From Neoscytalidium dimidiatum (lineage: Eukaryota; Ascomycota; Dothideomycetes; Botryosphaeriales; Botryosphaeriaceae): 64,000 nt of DNA. Both the position numbers and the translations under genes were made by a program. This document shows, in pieces, positions 34,363 through 46,500 of the stretch. The DNA lies in the NCBI GenBank assembly GCA_037367355.1, contig CM074705.1, forward strand, positions 2,542,001 through 2,606,000. The letters are read 5' to 3'. Numbering within the stretch: the stretch's first letter is position 1; each line of letters starts with the position of its first letter. Below the pieces are notes generated by a model. That model saw only the letters and a program-made list of their open reading frames with translations, was not told the DNA's origin and did not search any database.

Positions 34363-36267
34363 TTAGTAAGTCTGGGCGAATTTGCTCCTTGCACGGAGGC
34401 GGTCACCCCACACGTAGAGCGACAGCATGCCCAAGAAACAGCCCACGGTGAGACCTCCCAGAATGCTACAGCCGCGCCCAATTCCGAGATTTTCAAACAG
34501 CGGGCGGGCAAAGTGCACACCACCCGCTGCGGTAGCACTACGGAGAAATGCTATCGTGTATCATTAGCTTAAATGTCTCTACCACAAGTACGGTCGTTGG
34601 GGTGAAGACGAACTGTTCATAGCAAATAAGCTGGCAGCGTAGCGGGGATAGCTAGTCGGAAGGTAGATCACGATACATTGCAGGATCTGTGATGTTTCGT
34701 CAACGAAACCCGTACTTTGACGTTCGGCGAGAGGGGGATTGCTTACAATGAACGCGCAGCAGGCGAAAATCAGGATGCCGAGCGCGGAAACTACCCAGTG
34801 AATCGAGTCGTTCGCGGTCCAGCCGAATAGAAAGAGGCCGATGGGAAGAACGCCTGCACCGATGACGGCTGGGATGAGCCGGTATTCGGGAACGCCGATG
34901 CCGTCCTTCAGTGTGTACGGCTCAAAGACGAGCCATACGGCTCCACCGTAGATGACTACGCCGAGAGCACCGGCGATGAGGATGGTAATGAAGACGAGGC
35001 CCATGACACCAAGAGACATGTTGTAGATTCCCATATAGACTAGCGGGAATGACTCAAAGAAGGAATACTGCAACTCGTCAGTGGCGAAGTTCCGGATGAC
35101 AAAGATGGTGAACGTACGTAGATAGCATACACAAGAGCCGTGTAGACCTGAACGAAGGCTACCGCCGGATCCTGAAGCGTGACGCGGAATGGCGTGGTGA
35201 GATACGAGAGAATCAAAGGGACAATGTGGATGTCTCCCTCCTTGATCTCCGACTGCGAGCGGAGATTTTGGTTCCCGGTAAGCTTTCGCAGCCGCTGGGC
35301 GCGCTTCAAGAGGATTGTCTCCGGATTTGTCTCTGGCATGAAGAATAGCATGGTGAAGAAGACAGCTCCGCTGATGATGAGCATCTCATACATGGTCCAT
35401 CTCCAGGTTGACTCCTGAACGACGAATCCACCAAGGACGGGGCCAAGAGCAGGTCCACCATACGATGCGAATGTCCAGACTGAGGTTGCATATGGCAACT
35501 TGTACATAGCGAACAGATCGCCGGCAGAGGCTCCACCAGTCGCAAGAATGGGACCGCCGAGGAATCCTTGGATGAAGCGGAGGACAACGAGACCGGGGTA
35601 ATTGTGAATTACGGCAGCCGGAATCGTCATAATGAAGAAAAGACCGAAGCTGACCATGTAAGGCCAGTTACGCCCTAGCCTGGGGACCTCCGATAGCGGG
35701 CTGAAAAGCAGCGGGCCAGTTCCCTGGATGCCGTCAATAAAAGCCTTCGCATACAGATTGGCACTTCGAAGGAACTCACATAGCCGAGAACGTACATAGA
35801 CAGGACCAATGACGACACTTGATCGGTGACTCCGTATTCGGCCACGAAGTCGCTCTCTGCGGCGACGATGATGGAGGAGCCGACGTATACTTTCGAAATG
35901 TGAGATACTGTATAAATCAAATCATGATAGTTTGAGATTACATACCGGCGAAACTGTACAGACAAATCTGCAAAAACACAACGGCTTTTCTCCAAAACGG
36001 CCAATTGTGCGGATTCTCAGGGTCCGTGTCAGAATACCATTCGACGATGGCATGCTTCTCATTCTCTGAAGAAGTGTCAGACTGAGAGCCCCCTCCGAGG
36101 GCCTTCTCTTCATCACCCATAAGAGCGGGTTGGCGGCGCGGAGATGAAGGGCCCAATGCGGCCGGCAGCTCGAAGTCGGGTAGCTCATCTGGATACTGAA
36201 GCACCCGGTTGCCGGTGAGGGCACGGAGCAGCTGGCCAAATGGCGCGTCCCTGACAATTGAAGACAT
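34363..36267 (-). CDS. MFS multidrug/metabolite exporter (DHA1 type, 12 TM)
   Basis: Six exons, 36267-35946, 35889-35780, 35723-35118, 35067-34747, 34686-34614 and 34550-34363, give about 539 residues. The hydrophilic N-terminus ends in DPENPHNWPFWRK, the classic entry to fungal DHA1 drug transporters. Next come YVLGYGTGPLLFSPLSEVP (loop after TM2), the motif GLVVLRFIQGFLGGPIL, and the motif C-like SYGGPALGPVLGGFVVQ. The C-terminal NTFLRSATAAG block is also typical. It probably exports the polyketide product or gives self-protection at the plasma membrane. The fourth intron (60 bases) is in frame without a stop, and the fifth has an unusual GTTCGT donor. It shares a promoter with the membrane protein at 36591. 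Confidence 0.87.
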
Positions 36268-36590
36268 GGCTGCTTCAAGAAAACAAAGGCTCAGTCTTGA
36301 ACAAGCTTGAAGTGGAGAATAGCAGTTCGATAGCAGCAAGAAGAGCTTCTGTATTTGAAGTGGGCGGTAGTCGCCGGGCATGGGTGGGGAGCGGAGTTCA
36401 GCCCCGATGGCGCTAATGCAGGCACGGAGACGGACCCCGGCGGCGATTGACGCCACGGCAACCCCAGACGAAGACCCTGCGGCAAGCCTCGCCGCTGCCT
36501 CGCAGCAGCCTCGTGGGATCATTAAATAATAACAATAATCTCCTGGGAGATCTCTGCCGACACTTCAGACCCCTAACGAGCATCGAAACC
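36268..36590. promoter_or_regulatory. bidirectional promoter, MFS exporter and membrane protein
   Basis: A 323-base region between divergent starts, with one copy of the shared CGG-type element at 36425-36439. Confidence 0.65.
36425..36439. promoter_or_regulatory. CGG-type element shared with other cluster promoters
   Basis: Reads CGGAGACGGACCCCG, two mismatches from the palindrome in the FMO/acyltransferase promoter. Confidence 0.6.
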
Positions 36591-37783
36591 ATGATCTCCG
36601 CCAAGACTACCTTCGTTACCCTTAGCGGCGCCGCTTTCGCTCTCTTGCTTGGCGGCCTCGTCGTTAATGGCACCATGTCGGCCATGCTGTCAGCCATCCT
36701 TGCTGGGAGATTCTCATCTGGAGAGCCACTCTACAGAGTCTACTCTGCCATCCCCGGCGTAGATCACCTCGAAGCCATCCAGGTGGCCTTCTGGCAGCCC
36801 ATCGTCACCGAAGGTGCCACGAGGCTCCAAGCAATCCTGCTCTGCGCCTCACTCCAAACCGCTGGCTTATGGGCCGCAATCGAGAACAGTAGAAGGGGCA
36901 AGAAGCACTGGGTGCTGGCATAGTAAGTGCTTGCGTCACGGATGAACGACCTCTGCTTACCTTGCCCAGTGCGCCACTCTACGCCTTCATGTGGGGAGCT
37001 TGCGGCGTTGCCACGCTACTTCCGATCTTCTTCCACGTCGAACTGGAACAACGCGCACGCCGTCCGGTCCAGGATCCCTCCTTACCTGTGTCCAAAGCCC
37101 GCGCCCTGCTCCCGGCACTGGTAATCGCCCTGATGTATCCATACTACCTGATGCTGTTCACTCCCGAGGCCGTGACGGCATCTCAGCACCAAAACTACAT
37201 CGTCTTCTACCAGTTCAGCCCGTTCTTTTGCTACGCTGCCATCCAAACGTTCGCGCCGGTGCTCTCCGGCCCAACGAGCTCCATCAAGTTCATCAAGGAC
37301 GGCCGCGACGCCGATGTCACGTTCGTCAAGGCAGCTTACGCCCTCGCCGGCCTGTGGTCTGCCGCTGCCTACGTCATCGTCGTGGCCATCGCGCTTTCCA
37401 CCGGCCAGCTGACTCGCATTTTCCTGCCAAACCCCTTTGCCGTTTCTCGCGCCGCTGGTTCCGCGGCGCACATTAAAGAGGGCTCGTTCCTGTTCATGCA
37501 GATCGATTTCATCATCGTGCTGCTCGCTTCGCTGCTGTACGCAGCTAAGACGCTACGGGCGCCGCCCTTCTCGTGGACCGTGAGTTCGGCCGCCAATATG
37601 CTTCACGTTGTCGGCCTGTGTGCGGCAGGCATCTTGTTTGGGCCCGGCGCTACCGTCTCAGCTGTTCTATTTGCGAGAGAAGAGCCACTGAGGGAAGTTT
37701 GGAGGAAGGAAGTTGCTGCTGTGGGGGAGAAGAGAGGTACACACGCCATGGCGGCGCTTCAGTGCGCAGACGTGGATGACTGA
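36591..37783 (+). CDS. polytopic membrane protein of unknown function
   Basis: Exons 36591-36922 and 36970-37783 give 381 residues. I count about eight or nine hydrophobic segments, beginning with TFVTLSGAAFALLLGGLVV near the start and including ALVIALMYPYYLMLF and IDFIIVLLASLLYAAKTL. The segment between helices 1 and 2 has acidic and His residues (IPGVDHLEAIQVAFWQP), which could be catalytic. I recognise no named family. In fungal pathways a membrane-anchored FAD epoxidase is often paired with a small integral-membrane cyclase or epoxide hydrolase; the tailoring FMO at 30114 and this protein could form such a pair, but that is inference. It is divergent from the MFS exporter with a shared CGG-type element. 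Confidence 0.75.
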
Positions 37784-38188
37784 AGTTTCGTTGGTGATGA
37801 GAGGTTGCTAAGGCTCCTGCTTTCAGACGAGCTGTTGTAGAGTTCCTTTAGGTGGAACTTTCTGTGAGTGTGGTGTGTAGCAACTAGGCCCTGCTAGTCT
37901 CGATATAGTCAAGAAACAAAGCGCTTTGCTGTCAGCCCCCTCTCATCTGCGCAGTGAACTAGTATCTACCAACCTAAGGGTCGTGTGCAATAATTTTACA
38001 AGTAGGCAATCATATTCGAAAAGTCGTTGTGGCACGAGATATCTTCAAGTCTAACATCGCTCTTGGAGGAGTTGGGGGATGATTTGCAGGGTTCTGCTGT
38101 AGAAATCAGTGTTTCCCACTGTGCAGCAATTGGTTGACAGTGGTGAAGTTCTATTTCCGGTCTGGTAGTCTACTAACCCTTGCGCCAA
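37784..38188. other. intergenic between convergent genes
   Basis: 405 bases between the membrane protein and the 3' end of the regulator. Short ORFs only. Confidence 0.5.
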
Positions 38189-40332
38189 TCAAAGAAAGAA
38201 ATAGCTGTTCAAGGTAGAATTGGATGAAGTGTAGCGTCCACTTTGGATCGACCCGGCAGGACTGTGGACCAGACTCCCATTGTTCATCAGCAAGCCCCCC
38301 AGTTGCCTAAGCACTTCCTCATGTTGCCTTGAGGCCACCTTCAATGACCTCACTGACGAGTATAGTGCCCGTATCGAGACCATGGCCGTGCCGTCCGCGA
38401 CGCTAAGAGGGGGGTCCAGGCCAGGAGGCGGTTCTGCAAAGCATTGCATGAGAACTTGCGCGGCTGCCAATACTGGCCATGCGAGGTACATGCGGATATG
38501 GTGGCATATCTTGAACTGCTACGATTAAGAAAGTCATTAGCCAAGATCTTTAGCCACGCTGTCAGGCTACCTACCGCTCCTTTGTCGAATGTTCCCGTCT
38601 GCTTCAGCACATCGGATACTTCCTTAGCTGCTGCTTCTCGTTTTAGCCAGCTCTCGGCCGCCATGGCATTCGATCGCGCGGAGCGTAAAGCCCGCTCTAG
38701 TGCTGCTGTTTGTAATAGCATGGAGATTCCCAGCAGCGCAAGATGCGTCGTTACCAACATCGGGTCGTCGGTCCCTGCGCCGTGCTGCGGCGAGAACGGC
38801 GATGTAGACAAGCAGTCCCGAACACTGTTGTCGATTTCAAAGTGGTTGGACCAGAAATCATACGGAGTGGTCCCATGCGCAGCGAACTCTAAATGCCTCA
38901 AGGCTTTGTTGCCAAGAGCTGTAGCCAGGAGTAAACGGGTAAGCGGGGAATAGCTGTTGTAAGCGCCGAGATTTTTCAGAGCATCATTCAGCAAGATTGT
39001 TCTCGTCATGGAATCCTCCGTATCCCGCTCGTCCCGGGGCAAGGAAGTCAGGACGTGTGTGTCGCGGAACTCTGGAAGCGTGCCTGTCAGACAGGAGACG
39101 AAGAAGTCCATGGAGAAGGCTACCCAGAACGTGCGGCGCCTCTCCTCCAGCTCGTCGGCAGATCCAGCCGGAAGCGGCCTCCGCATCTCGGCGCGGGTCG
39201 GCTCCACGTCGACGGAGTCCAGACACAGAAGTTTGGTCAACCTCATGGTGCGGCTGTGCGTCATCCAGGCTTGTGCACTGTCAGCGTCGGTGACCTCGTA
39301 ACGCAGCACGAGCAGAAGCGCCTGTAGGAGCTCCAAATTCACAAAGTCAGCACCGTCCTCGTAGCGTTCGGCGCGCTCGATGTGATGGCGGGCCGCGTGA
39401 TAGCAGAGGGATTCCAGGTGCGGAAAATCTTCGCTCAGGGTAGCTCCCGCCATGGCTACGGCGTAGCTAAGTGCGCTGACTTGGTGTTTGGGTGGCGTTT
39501 GGGTGAGCAGGCTGTTGAACCTATCCCGGTCAATGACAGATGTGTCCGGGCCGTTGGTCTCGAAGTAGCATTGGTGCCTTCATTGTTAGCCAGATGGAAG
39601 GCGAGGACGCTCTCTACATACGTACAGAATGGAAACAATGCTTGCGTTCACCAGGTCCGGGTTGGAGGCCGGCTCGAAGCGTGGAGTGGCTAGCCAATCT
39701 GGCGTGGGCATGTGTATGGGAGGCGCTTGCAGGGCGTCTGTCAAGATGGTATCGTCAAAATCGACTGCTGGATCGACCAAAGGTGGCCAGGTATCTGGCC
39801 CCGTAGGCGCAGTGGCCGGCGTTTGTACGCTGGATGCATGGGTTGATGGATCCCTATCACCAAAAGTCAGATCACGTACGGCAAGTACCCCATACGACTC
39901 TGGGTAGGAGCCGTACCAGGGAAGTTCGGGGAATTTCGACGGCGATTGAAGTGAAAAAGGGACATCGGATGTGACGGGCACTCCGACGGTGTTGGTAGCG
40001 GTCGTCTGGGGAGTAGGTACTGTGGCGCGCGATGCAAGGGCTGCTTCGGCCTGGGCTGACAACCGTTAGCCGGGGCTCGGACGAAGACGGACACCGGGCG
40101 AGAGGGACGGAGCGGACGGCATATGAAGAATACCTAAACGTTCGTGCAGCTGGCGTAACACATGTGAAACGTCGATAGGATCTTTGGTCAGGTTGTATCT
40201 GTTCAACCGCCGACACCTGCCACAGACTGGATGCTGTTTATCGCAGCGCACCTTGCGCTCCCTGCAGATGTCACATGTGGTCCGCCTGGTTTTGAGCGTG
40301 GTGGGAGCAGCGATCGCGTCGAAGGCGTCCAT
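38189..40332 (-). CDS. Zn2Cys6 transcription factor of the polyketide cluster
   Basis: Exons 40332-40134, 40055-39626, 39577-38575 and 38518-38189 give about 653 residues. The N-terminus has TTCDICRERKVRCDKQ followed by PVCGRCRRLNRYNL, a Zn2Cys6 binuclear cluster in which five cysteines are clear and the sixth is absent where expected. A coiled-coil-like linker (VSHVLRQLHERLAQAEAAL) follows across the first splice junction. The middle is a fungal_trans regulatory domain (ASIVSILHQCYFETNGPD, EERRRTFWVAFSMDFFVSCL). The protein ends in HHIRMYLAWPVLAAAQVLMQ and a Ser/Asn-rich tail. It sits inside the polyketide cluster and is the natural candidate to bind the CGG-type elements in the three divergent promoters. 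An in-frame ATG lies 27 bases upstream of the chosen start. Confidence 0.85.
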
Positions 40333-41196
40333 GGACAGAAGCGTCGGCGGGTTGATCATCAGGACAACGCCGGTGCCGTCCGAAGTGGCATTGACTTATA
40401 TTTAGGGCCTATCTATCTTCGTCGCGTCGGCCGGCGTGTCCGGTGGCTGTTGCCTGGAAGCATTCTTTGGCACAAAAGCGATGGGCAGAGGATTCAGACC
40501 GCGCATCAAGCTTCGCTTATGGGGGCCACGGGGCTTACGGACCAACAGACCGAAAGCTTCTTTCGTGTCTTACACGCCCTAAAAAGGTTGCTGAAGAGGC
40601 ATCCATCCCGGTTGCTCTCCACAAAGATTACTCGATCCAGAGCTGAAATGTCCCACGATCGAAAGGGCTGTCGCTGGAAAGGGAAGCGGCCGTCAGAGAA
40701 TCCTACAGTGCTGATGTGCTGCTCCTGCACGCGGTACTCTTCAGACAGAGGCATGGGCTGACGCATGACGTAGCTGCGGAAGAGGGGGCTCACGGGCTCC
40801 CATCCAGTGGGGCCAGGGGGCACGCACTGACGACCAGCTGCCTAATCAGGCCCGGGTTTCAACAGATAATGGGGGCGTCTTTTATCTTTTGTAATCAGAC
40901 CCCAGCCACCAGAAAATTTCGCACGCCTGGTCCTCGGGTTCGCAATCATTCACCCCGCGCTACTGCACACATGCATGCAGGGACCTGCAGTGACGGTCTG
41001 GAAATCAACGGCTAGGGCTATATACGTACGAAAGGATTGCATTACAAGCATTTTCCGCACACCAACGCCTCCCCTCCAGTGCGATCCCGCCTGACAATGC
41101 CGATGGCCGCTCTCGCCCCCACGATCCCGCGCCCACAAACCCCCACAGCCCGCCCCGCTAGTCGCCGTCATCCACGGCTCAACATGCCCCCTTCGT
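40333..41196. other. upstream region of the Zn2Cys6 gene
   Basis: 864 bases between the regulator start and the GMC gene end, both on the minus strand. Contains GC-rich CGG/CCG triplets near 40430-40445 but no full copy of the shared element. No gene seen. Confidence 0.5.
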
Positions 41197-43082
41197 TCAA
41201 TGAGCCCCGTTGGCTACCGGCCGCCTGTCTTCCTTGATAATGTCAGCAGCCCTTTCCGCCGTAGCGTACACGGTGGCTTGTATGTTTCCAAGCGTCATCA
41301 ACGGCATGATGCTTGCGTCCACCACCCGGAGATTGCGCACCCCGTAGACACGCATCTTGTCGTCGACAACGCCGCCCAGCTCGCGCGGCATCATGGCACA
41401 GGTCCCGGCCGGGTGGAACGTCGTGAAAAGCCGGTCGCGGACAACTCCTTTGGCCACGTCCAGGTCGCCAAAATCCGATACATCCGGGATCCGACTGGCT
41501 GGTTTCAGCAGCCGAGCCAGTGGCTCTGTATGGACCAATTTGTCCAAGAACTGGGTACCTCGCGCGAGGATCTCCAGGTCGAGCGGGTGTGACAGGTAAG
41601 CCGGATCGATGCGCGGCGGTGCCTTGGGGTCGCTGCTGCGGATGTGTACCACGCCGCGCGAGAGCGGATGGTTCAGGCACACGAGCACCGTCACGCAGTT
41701 TCGCGCGTCCGACTTTGCCAGCGCCTCCGCCATCGTCGTCTTGTGTCCGTAGTGCATCTGCAGCGGCATCATGCTGTACTGACACGCCGCTTCGCGCGGG
41801 TTGAGCAACTGCTGCCGAAGGATTGCATACTGCGCCCTCTGCGCAGCGCTTAGCTGCGCGTTGTCCTGGCCCAGATACGAATCCACCAGGGTCTGGACGT
41901 CATCCGGTTCCATGACCCCGGCCGAGTCAGTCGGCGGCAGATACGCGGAGCTGAAGGGTACGGTGGCAAGCGGGCCTCTGCGGTGCTGCTGGTATTCCCT
42001 TACTGCCGCCTCCACGACCGCCGGATCGCGCAGCACATCACCGGAGAGCTTCTCATCGGCCGCCTCGAATGACACTGCGCAGAAGCTGTGATCCTGGAGG
42101 TTTTCTCCCACACCGGGGCTCTCTACCACCACCGGAATCCCGAGCGGCTCCAGCACGTCGCGCCGGCCAATGCCTGATAGCTCGAGGATCTGTGGTGACT
42201 GCAGCGCACCCGCGCTCAAGATGACCTCATGGCCGTAGATCTCGCGGAACTCGCCCTGCCGTGACTCCACAACGACGCCTACAGCGGCTCCATCTCGAAG
42301 CAGCACTCGTTCGACGTGGTGGTCAGCGAGCACATGGAGATTGGGCCGGCTAGCGATATCGCTGCCATAGTATGCTGACGCGGCGTAGGACCGGGTGTTA
42401 TTACGAGGATCGATGCTGGCCGGGGGCGTGAAGGCGCCTAATTTGCGGCCGTCGATGGGATCGCTTCCATCAGCAAAGCCCAATTTGGCAAACGTCTCAT
42501 TCCAAGCCTGGTGCATGGGGCCAAATCCATCGCCGAAGGAGACGTGCACCGGCCCCGCTGTGCCCTGGGCCTTCGGGTTCAAGTAGTCGTCCAGTCCCAA
42601 CAGCTTCCGTGTCTCCGGCGTACCGTGGTGGAACGTGTGAAATTTTTTCAAGTAGGGAGCCATCTCCTCTGGGCTCCATCCCTTGTTCCCTAACGCGGTC
42701 CAGCCAGCGAAGTTCTCGCGCGTGGGATAGACGATGGCGGCGAAGTTGATGGCACTGGAGCCTCCAAGGAGCTTGCCGCGCGGCTGGGGGATGATGCGGC
42801 CGTTGACGTGCTCCTGGAGTGCTGTTTAGAAGCGGCTTCGTGCGTCGCGGACCATAAGTAACATACCTGCGGCTCAGTCCAGAAGTTCCAGTCGTAGTCC
42901 GGGTTGCCCCAGGTGTTGATGGCCAGCCCCGGGACGTCGATGTTGGGATCGCCGGTGCGATCGCTGCCAGCTTCGATGACCAGCACGCGTGTACTGGCAT
43001 CCTCGCTGAGGCGGGCGGCAACCACAAGCCCGGCTAAGCCGCCACCAGTAATGATGAAGTCGTACTCCGGAAGTAGCTCCAT
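41197..43082 (-). CDS. GMC-family FAD oxidoreductase
   Basis: Exons 43082-42867 and 42813-41197 give 610 residues. The FAD-binding DFIITGGGLAGLVVAARLSE is near the N-terminus, then RGKLLGGSSAINF (GMC signature 1), SAGALQSPQILELSGIG (signature 2) and, near the C-terminus, FHPAGTCAMMP, which carries the catalytic His, and ASIMPLMTLGNIQATVYA. GMC enzymes oxidise alcohols or, in biosynthetic clusters, dehydrogenate or cyclise intermediates. There is no signal peptide, so an intracellular tailoring role fits better than secreted lignocellulose work. It is divergent from the PKS across 457 bases with two CGG-type elements. The substrate is unknown. Confidence 0.9.
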
Positions 43083-43162
43083 GTGTGCTCGCGAGTGCCT
43101 TGGCTAGAGCTGACGGGGGCGGATCTTTGCTTTATCCTGAGCGGTACGCGGCCAAACGGCTG

Positions 43163-43177
43163 CGGAGTCCGTGTCCG
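43163..43177. promoter_or_regulatory. CGG-type element, copy 1
   Basis: Minus strand reads CGGACACGGACTCCG, two mismatches from the palindrome at 31962. Its first 11 bases also occur at 31909-31919. Confidence 0.6.
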
Positions 43178-43212
43178 TTTCCCAAACTATCCATAGAGCA
43201 GATCTGCACCCA

Positions 43213-43227
43213 CGGAGACAGACGCCG
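43213..43227. promoter_or_regulatory. CGG-type element, copy 2
   Basis: Reads CGGAGACAGACGCCG, two mismatches from the copy at 36425. Confidence 0.5.
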
Positions 43228-43539
43228 TTCGCGCAGCTCGGCTTCGGACGCACGATCGGGCTCGGGCCGGCGCGCCACGGCCCGTAGCGGCTGCTTACTC
43301 CTCCGCTCCCGAGCCTCATCCTACTCGGCTGCCGTTTGCGCGCCGTTGCGCCACGCCGCCATCCTTCCGCCTGCCACAGCGGCATCCTTCCGCTCCTCAG
43401 ACGCCCATGGCTGCCATCGCTATGGAGAGCACGAGAAGTATTAAGTCGAGGAATAAGCTTCAACTGGGACAGCCAGGCACTAGACGATAGACTCTAGACT
43501 TTAGACATAGACCGGATCACTCCACCAACCTCTGCAAAG

Positions 43540-46500
43540 ATGCCCTTTGTTCACGACAGCCACGCCGAAACTCGTGAGGACGGCAACCTCGAGCCGATTG
43601 CCATTTGTGGCATGGGTACTTTCCCCTTAGCTCCGGCTTCTCCCGAGCCCCGGCCCGATGCTGACCCTCTTACAGGATGCCGTCTCCCCGGAGCCGTTGA
43701 CTCAGCCTCGTCTCTTTGGGAGATGTTGGTGAAGAAGCAATCCGGTCAGACTCCCAAAGTTCCTCCTTCGCGCTTCAACATTGATGCCCACTTTCATCAA
43801 ACCTTGGAGAGGCCAGGAAGCTTCAATGTGCTCGGCGGTTACTTCCTCGACCAGCCCGTCGAGAACTTTGACCCGACATTCTTCGGAATGACCCCGGTCG
43901 AGGCCATGTGGCTGGACCCTCAACAGCGGAAGATGCTTGAAGTCTGCTACGAGGCTCTTGAGGCAGCCGGTATGACATTGGACAGCGTTGCTGGCTCCAA
44001 TTGCGCTGTCTTTGTCGGCAGTTTCACTGCCGATTACCAGCAGATGTCAACCAAGGAGGCCGACTTCCGCCACAGCTACGCCGCCACCGGTGTTGACCCA
44101 GGCCTGATCAGTAACCGCATCGGGAACATGTTCAATCTCAACGGCCCCAGCTTCACCATTAACACTGCCTGCTCATCCTCCGTCTACGCAACTCACATGG
44201 CGTGCCACTCTCTCCGCGCCCGCGACTGCGATGCTGCCTTGGTCGGAGGTGTCAACTTGATCTTGACGGTTGACCAGCACATGAACACGGCGAAACTGGG
44301 CATTCTGTCCCCTACCTCGACCTGCCATACCTTCGACGCATCTGCCGATGGCTATGGCCGTGCTGAGGGTGCTGGTGCCTTGTACCTTAAGCGCCTTTCC
44401 GATGCCATTCGCGATGGCAACCCTGTCCGTGGTGTCATCCGCTCCTCGGCCGTCAACACGTACGTACTCTTCTTCTACCATACTACATACGTGTGCTGAC
44501 CGTTCTACAGGAACGGCAAGGTCCCCGGTATGGGAATTACTCACCCTAGTGGCAAAGGCCAGGAGCGTGCTGTTCGTCAAGCGTACGAGCGAGCCAAGTT
44601 GGACCCTAATAAGACGGCTTACTTCGAGTGCCACGGCACCGGCACGCCAGTGGGCGACCCTATCGAAGTTCAGGCAGTGGCGAAGGCCATGAACGACACC
44701 AGGTCGCGGGATAAGCCATTGCTTCTCGGCGCTGTAGGTCCCCCTCTACTCCCTCTTAGCCGTTCATGGACGCGCACTTATAGCAAATGCAGATCAAGCC
44801 CAACATTGGCCATAGCGAAGCTGCCAGTGGTATCTTCGCCATCATGAAGGCCGCCATGATGACGGAGGCCGGAGTCATTCCTGGGGTCTGCGGCCTCAAG
44901 AACATCAATCCTGCTAGTAAGTACATAGTAAGGGTGTGCATGGCTGCTTGCTAACGTGCTTGAAGTTCATGAAAAGGAGTGGAATGTCAAGGTCCAAGCT
45001 GACACCGTGCCATGGCCACGCGGCTTCCGCTCGAAGCGTGCCAGTGTATCCAGTTTCGGCTACGGAGGTACCAACGGCCACGTGATCGTTGAGGATGTCA
45101 CTGCTTCCTATCCCTTTTACCTGCACGGAAAGCCAAAGAGCGAAGCGCCCTACAACCACTCGGCCCAACGGCCTTTCCTGGTTGGTTTCTCGGCACACGA
45201 TAAGACCACGCTGGCGAGAAACATCACCGCACACGCAAAGGTTGCTGATAAGTTCTACCTTGCGGACCTCGCCCATACGCTTAACCTCAAGCGCACTCGG
45301 TTTAGCACCAGGGCCTTCGGTGTTGTCAGGGAAGGTAGCGAGGCCGAGGACCTCTCCGACGAGAACATCAAATCCGGCGTCGTGCCGAAGCAGAAGGGCG
45401 AAGTTGGTTTCATCTTCACTGGTCAGGGCGCGCAGTGGGCTAGGATGGGCGCTCAGGCTATCCAAGACTTCCCTCATTTCCGCAGCACTATTCAAGCACT
45501 GGATAGGGTTCTTCAGTCTTGCCCCTACCCGCCGTCGTGGTCCTTGGAGGAGGAACTCCTGGCACCTGCGGAGAAGAGCCGAGTCGGCAATGCAGAGATT
45601 GCTCAGCCAGCACTCTCGGCCATCCAGATCGCCATTGTGGATCTTTTTGCCTCATGGAACATCTCGCCCAGTGTCTCCGTTGGACACTCGTCTGGTGAGA
45701 TAGGAGCTGCCTATGCAGCCGGCCTCATCTCCGCTCCCGAGGCGATCTTGGCTGGATACATCCGTGGCCTCGCTCTCTCGCGCCACGCTCCCCAAGGCGG
45801 TACTATGCTGGCGATTGGCTTGGGTGCGGAGGAAGCGCTGCAGAAGATCCCCGGTCTAGGCCAGGACCCGGTTGCAGCCTGCGAGAACTCGCCAAACAGT
45901 GTCACACTGAGTGGAAGCACGGACGCTATCCATCGCACCAAGGCTCTCCTCGATGGGGAGGGCATCTTTGCTCGGGAACTGCGGACTGGCATGGCCTATC
46001 ACTCCCCGTACATGCAACCGGTGGCTGCACCGTTTATCGAGATGCTGAGCAGGTGTTATGGCAATTTGACCATCGAAAGCCTAGACTGGCGCCAACCACT
46101 CAGTCGCATGATTTCCTCCGTGACCACGGAAGAGGTCACTGAGGATGACATGGGTCCTGAGTACTGGGCTGCGAACCTGGTCAGCCCTGTCAAGTTTGAC
46201 GGTGCGGTGAAGAACCTTGGCAACATGTCGGACCTGGATAACGTCCGCATCATGATTGAGATTGGTCCTCACTCAGCTTTGGCAGGCCCCTTCAAGCAGA
46301 TCCGTAAGGCTTACAGCCTGGACAGGCTCACATACATTGCAAGCTTGATTAGAGGAGCGGACAGCTCGGTCTCCCTCCTCAAGACGGCGGGTGAGCTATT
46401 CCTTCAGGACTACGAGGTGGACCTTGAACAAGTGAACGCTGCGGAGCGCGTGACGGAGACTGGTCCCTTCCCGAAGGCCATCAAACCCCTCACTCTGGTA

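Larger units (their letters stand above)
43083..43539. promoter_or_regulatory. bidirectional promoter, GMC oxidoreductase and PKS
   Basis: Two CGG-type elements (43163-43177 and 43213-43227) about 50 bases apart lie in the GMC-proximal part. Confidence 0.65.
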
